A stretch of DNA of 64,000 bases from Cloacibacillus sp. (GTDB lineage Bacteria > Synergistota > Synergistia > Synergistales > Synergistaceae): positions 1-64,000 of the forward strand of contig JAVVPF010000003.1 in assembly GCA_036655895.1 (NCBI GenBank). Direction: 5' to 3'. Each line of letters begins with the position of its first letter. Within the stretch, counting starts at the first letter, position 1. The translations under genes and the position numbers were made by a program. Positions 62,772 to 64,000 of the stretch are shown here, in pieces. Below the pieces are notes generated by a model. The model worked only from the letters and a program-made list of their open reading frames with translations, had not been told where the DNA came from and made no database searches.

Positions 62772-63134
62772 TTATTTCAAAGCTCTTTGTATAGCCTCGT
62801 CTACCCTCTCGGACTGGAACGGCTTGATGAAGAAGTCCGACGCTCCGGCGCGGATAGCTTCGATGACCTGATTCTGCTGGCTCATCGTGCTTACCATGAC
62901 TATTTTCGCCTTAGGGTGTTCGGCTTTGATGGCTTTCATCGCCTCTATGCCGTCCATTTCGGGCATGGAGATGTCCAGCGTGACGACGTCAGGGAGGAGT
63001 TCGTTGTACATCCTGACCGCCTCTTTGCCGTTTTCAGCCTCGCCTATTACATCGTATCCGTCTCTTATGAGCATATCTTTCAGTATCACGCGCATATGTG
63101 TGGAATCTTCCGCTATCAGTATCGTTGCCTTCAT
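62772..63134 (-). CDS. CheY-like single-domain response regulator
   Basis: A 120-residue receiver domain. The acidic pocket is ED (9-10), the phosphorylated Asp is D54 in VTLDISMPEMDG, the switch Thr/Ser is in VMVSTMSQQ (82-83), and K104 lies in FFIKPF. No output domain is present, so it is CheY-like, likely controlling motility or a phosphorelay. GGGAG precedes the ATG. It lies 31 bp downstream of codY. Confidence 0.9.
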   Translation of the reverse strand: MKATILIAEDSTHMRVILKDMLIRDGYDVIGEAENGKEAVRMYNELLPDVVTLDISMPEMDGIEAMKAIKAEHPKAKIVMVSTMSQQNQVIEAIRAGASDFFIKPFQSERVDEAIQRALK

Positions 63135-63165
63135 CTCTGACGCTCCCTTCGCAGTTGTATGTCGG

Positions 63166-63999
63166 CTATTTCGAGGTTATCCCAAGCTCTTCGAGGAAGA
63201 GGGGGCTGAGCACTTTTATGTACGTCCCTTTCATTCCAAGGCTTCTGCTCTCTATTATACCAGCGCTGCCAAGTTTTCTAAGCGCATTTACGATGACGCT
63301 TCTCGTCACCCCTACGCGGTCTGCTACTTTGCTTGCGACGACTACGCCTTCGGGGCCGCCAAGGTCTTCTATGATGTGGCGGACGGACTCGACTTCGGAG
63401 TATGAGAGCGCGCGCATCGCCATCTGGACCACAAGGCGCTCGCGGCCTCTTTCTTCTATAGACTTGCCTCTGTCGTTTAGTATCTCAAGGCCGACGACCG
63501 TTGAAAGATATTCGGCGAGCACAAGGTCGCGCGTGTCGAACTGACAGCCGAAGCGCGCGAGTATGAGCGTGCCGAGGCGTTCGCCAGCGCCGTTGATGGG
63601 GACGATGAGCACGTGCTTGTTTGAGTAAGCGCAGGGCTGGTCTGCGTAGGCGCAGAGCCCGTGGTCTGTGTGGTTGAGTATAGATTCGTGGAACTGGTTG
63701 ACTTTTTCGACGTAGGGCGACGGCATGGCTCCGTTTATCAATATCTCCGCCATTATCGGGCAGTCGTATTCGCTGATCCACGCGTATCCGAGGATGCGGC
63801 CCTCACGGTTGATTACGTAGACGTTGGCCGCGGAGAGATCTGACATAAGACGCGCGAGCTTCGGATAATCGGGCGTGCCGCGGTCTTTGCGCGCCTGCAG
63901 CACGCGGCTGACTACGCGTGTTTTTTCGAGCAGGTCCTGCATTGCGGACTGGTTGATTATTTTCGGGCGATTTTCGATAAGTTCCTTTGGTGTATCCAT
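63166..63999 (-). CDS. codY: GTP- and branched-chain amino acid-sensing regulator CodY
   Basis: A 277-residue CodY. The N-terminal GAF domain (about 20-170) includes VIVPINGAGERLGTLILARF and LVLAEYLSTVVGLEIL; the winged helix-turn-helix (about 222-265) has ASKVADRVGVTRSVIVNALRKLGSAGIIESRSLGMKGTYIKVL. Residue 20 aligns with residue 1 of Bacillus CodY, so there is a 19-residue N-terminal extension or the true start is downstream. Only one base of the window lies upstream, so the promoter cannot be seen. Its ligand sensing fits the nearby LIV transporter genes, though no CodY box was found there by eye. Confidence 0.88.
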   Translation of the reverse strand: MDTPKELIENRPKIINQSAMQDLLEKTRVVSRVLQARKDRGTPDYPKLARLMSDLSAANVYVINREGRILGYAWISEYDCPIMAEILINGAMPSPYVEKVNQFHESILNHTDHGLCAYADQPCAYSNKHVLIVPINGAGERLGTLILARFGCQFDTRDLVLAEYLSTVVGLEILNDRGKSIEERGRERLVVQMAMRALSYSEVESVRHIIEDLGGPEGVVVASKVADRVGVTRSVIVNALRKLGSAGIIESRSLGMKGTYIKVLSPLFLEELGITSK

Positions 64000-64000
64000 A

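Overview
The window most likely comes from a member of the Synergistota (Cloacibacillus/Synergistes-like). Three large surface proteins, plus the first codons of a fourth, carry a long signal peptide and end in a Gly-Cys-Ser segment, one hydrophobic helix and a basic tail, which matches the Synergistota-specific Synerg-CTERM sorting signal. A GC-rich genome, amino-acid-centred metabolism (LIV transporter, SLC6-type transporter, flavin amino-acid dehydrogenase complex, malic enzyme, cysK, trpB, hut-like genes) and a CodY regulator in a non-Firmicute fit the same picture. No tRNA, rRNA, insertion sequence, prophage or CRISPR array was recognised.

Layout. 1-4.6 kb: tandem Synerg-CTERM/GLUG surface-protein genes on the minus strand, with near-identical ends and diverged middles. 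4.7-7.8 kb: lysA, an NAD(P)-malic enzyme and a divergent FmdE-like metalloprotein. 7.8-12.5 kb: a complete branched-chain amino acid ABC transporter (livKHMGF order). 12.6-24.4 kb: a ten-gene purine operon (purS-Q-L-F-C-F2-M-NH-D-E) from a near-consensus promoter; it carries a second PurF whose glutaminase site is destroyed and a PurN-PurH fusion. 24.4-31.9 kb: an amino-acid oxidation island with a LysR regulator, a five-polypeptide flavin/iron-sulfur dehydrogenase, an Asp/Glu-racemase-family enzyme and an SLC6-type Na+ symporter with its 32-residue MetS-like subunit. 32-39.2 kb: an unrecognised protein with a metallophosphoesterase, a SAM methyltransferase, cysK, a HutG-like ureohydrolase convergent with HutD, a DUF523/TudS protein and a DUF308 membrane protein. 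39.2-40.7 kb: a solitary trpB behind a Trp-Trp leader-peptide attenuator. 40.7-46.4 kb: uvrB-uvrA-rlmB. 46.5-53.5 kb: lonB-like protease, nth, tilS, hpt and ftsH. 53.8-56.5 kb: a third Synerg-CTERM gene, a decayed stretch with a promoter-driven micro-ORF, and a cold-shock gene. 56.8-61.5 kb: clpB and htpG, the latter behind a CIRCE-shaped inverted repeat. 61.6-64 kb: DUF501, an S1-domain protein, cheY and codY.

The purine genes cover nearly the whole route from PRPP to IMP; only purB and any purK are absent here. The LIV system, SLC6 symporter, racemase-family protein and flavin dehydrogenase form an amino-acid uptake and oxidation set, and CodY at the right edge is a plausible but unproven controller. 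Promoters, start codons and terminators were read by eye; several starts were moved downstream of the longest open frame because a Shine-Dalgarno sequence, family alignment or an upstream gene decided it.
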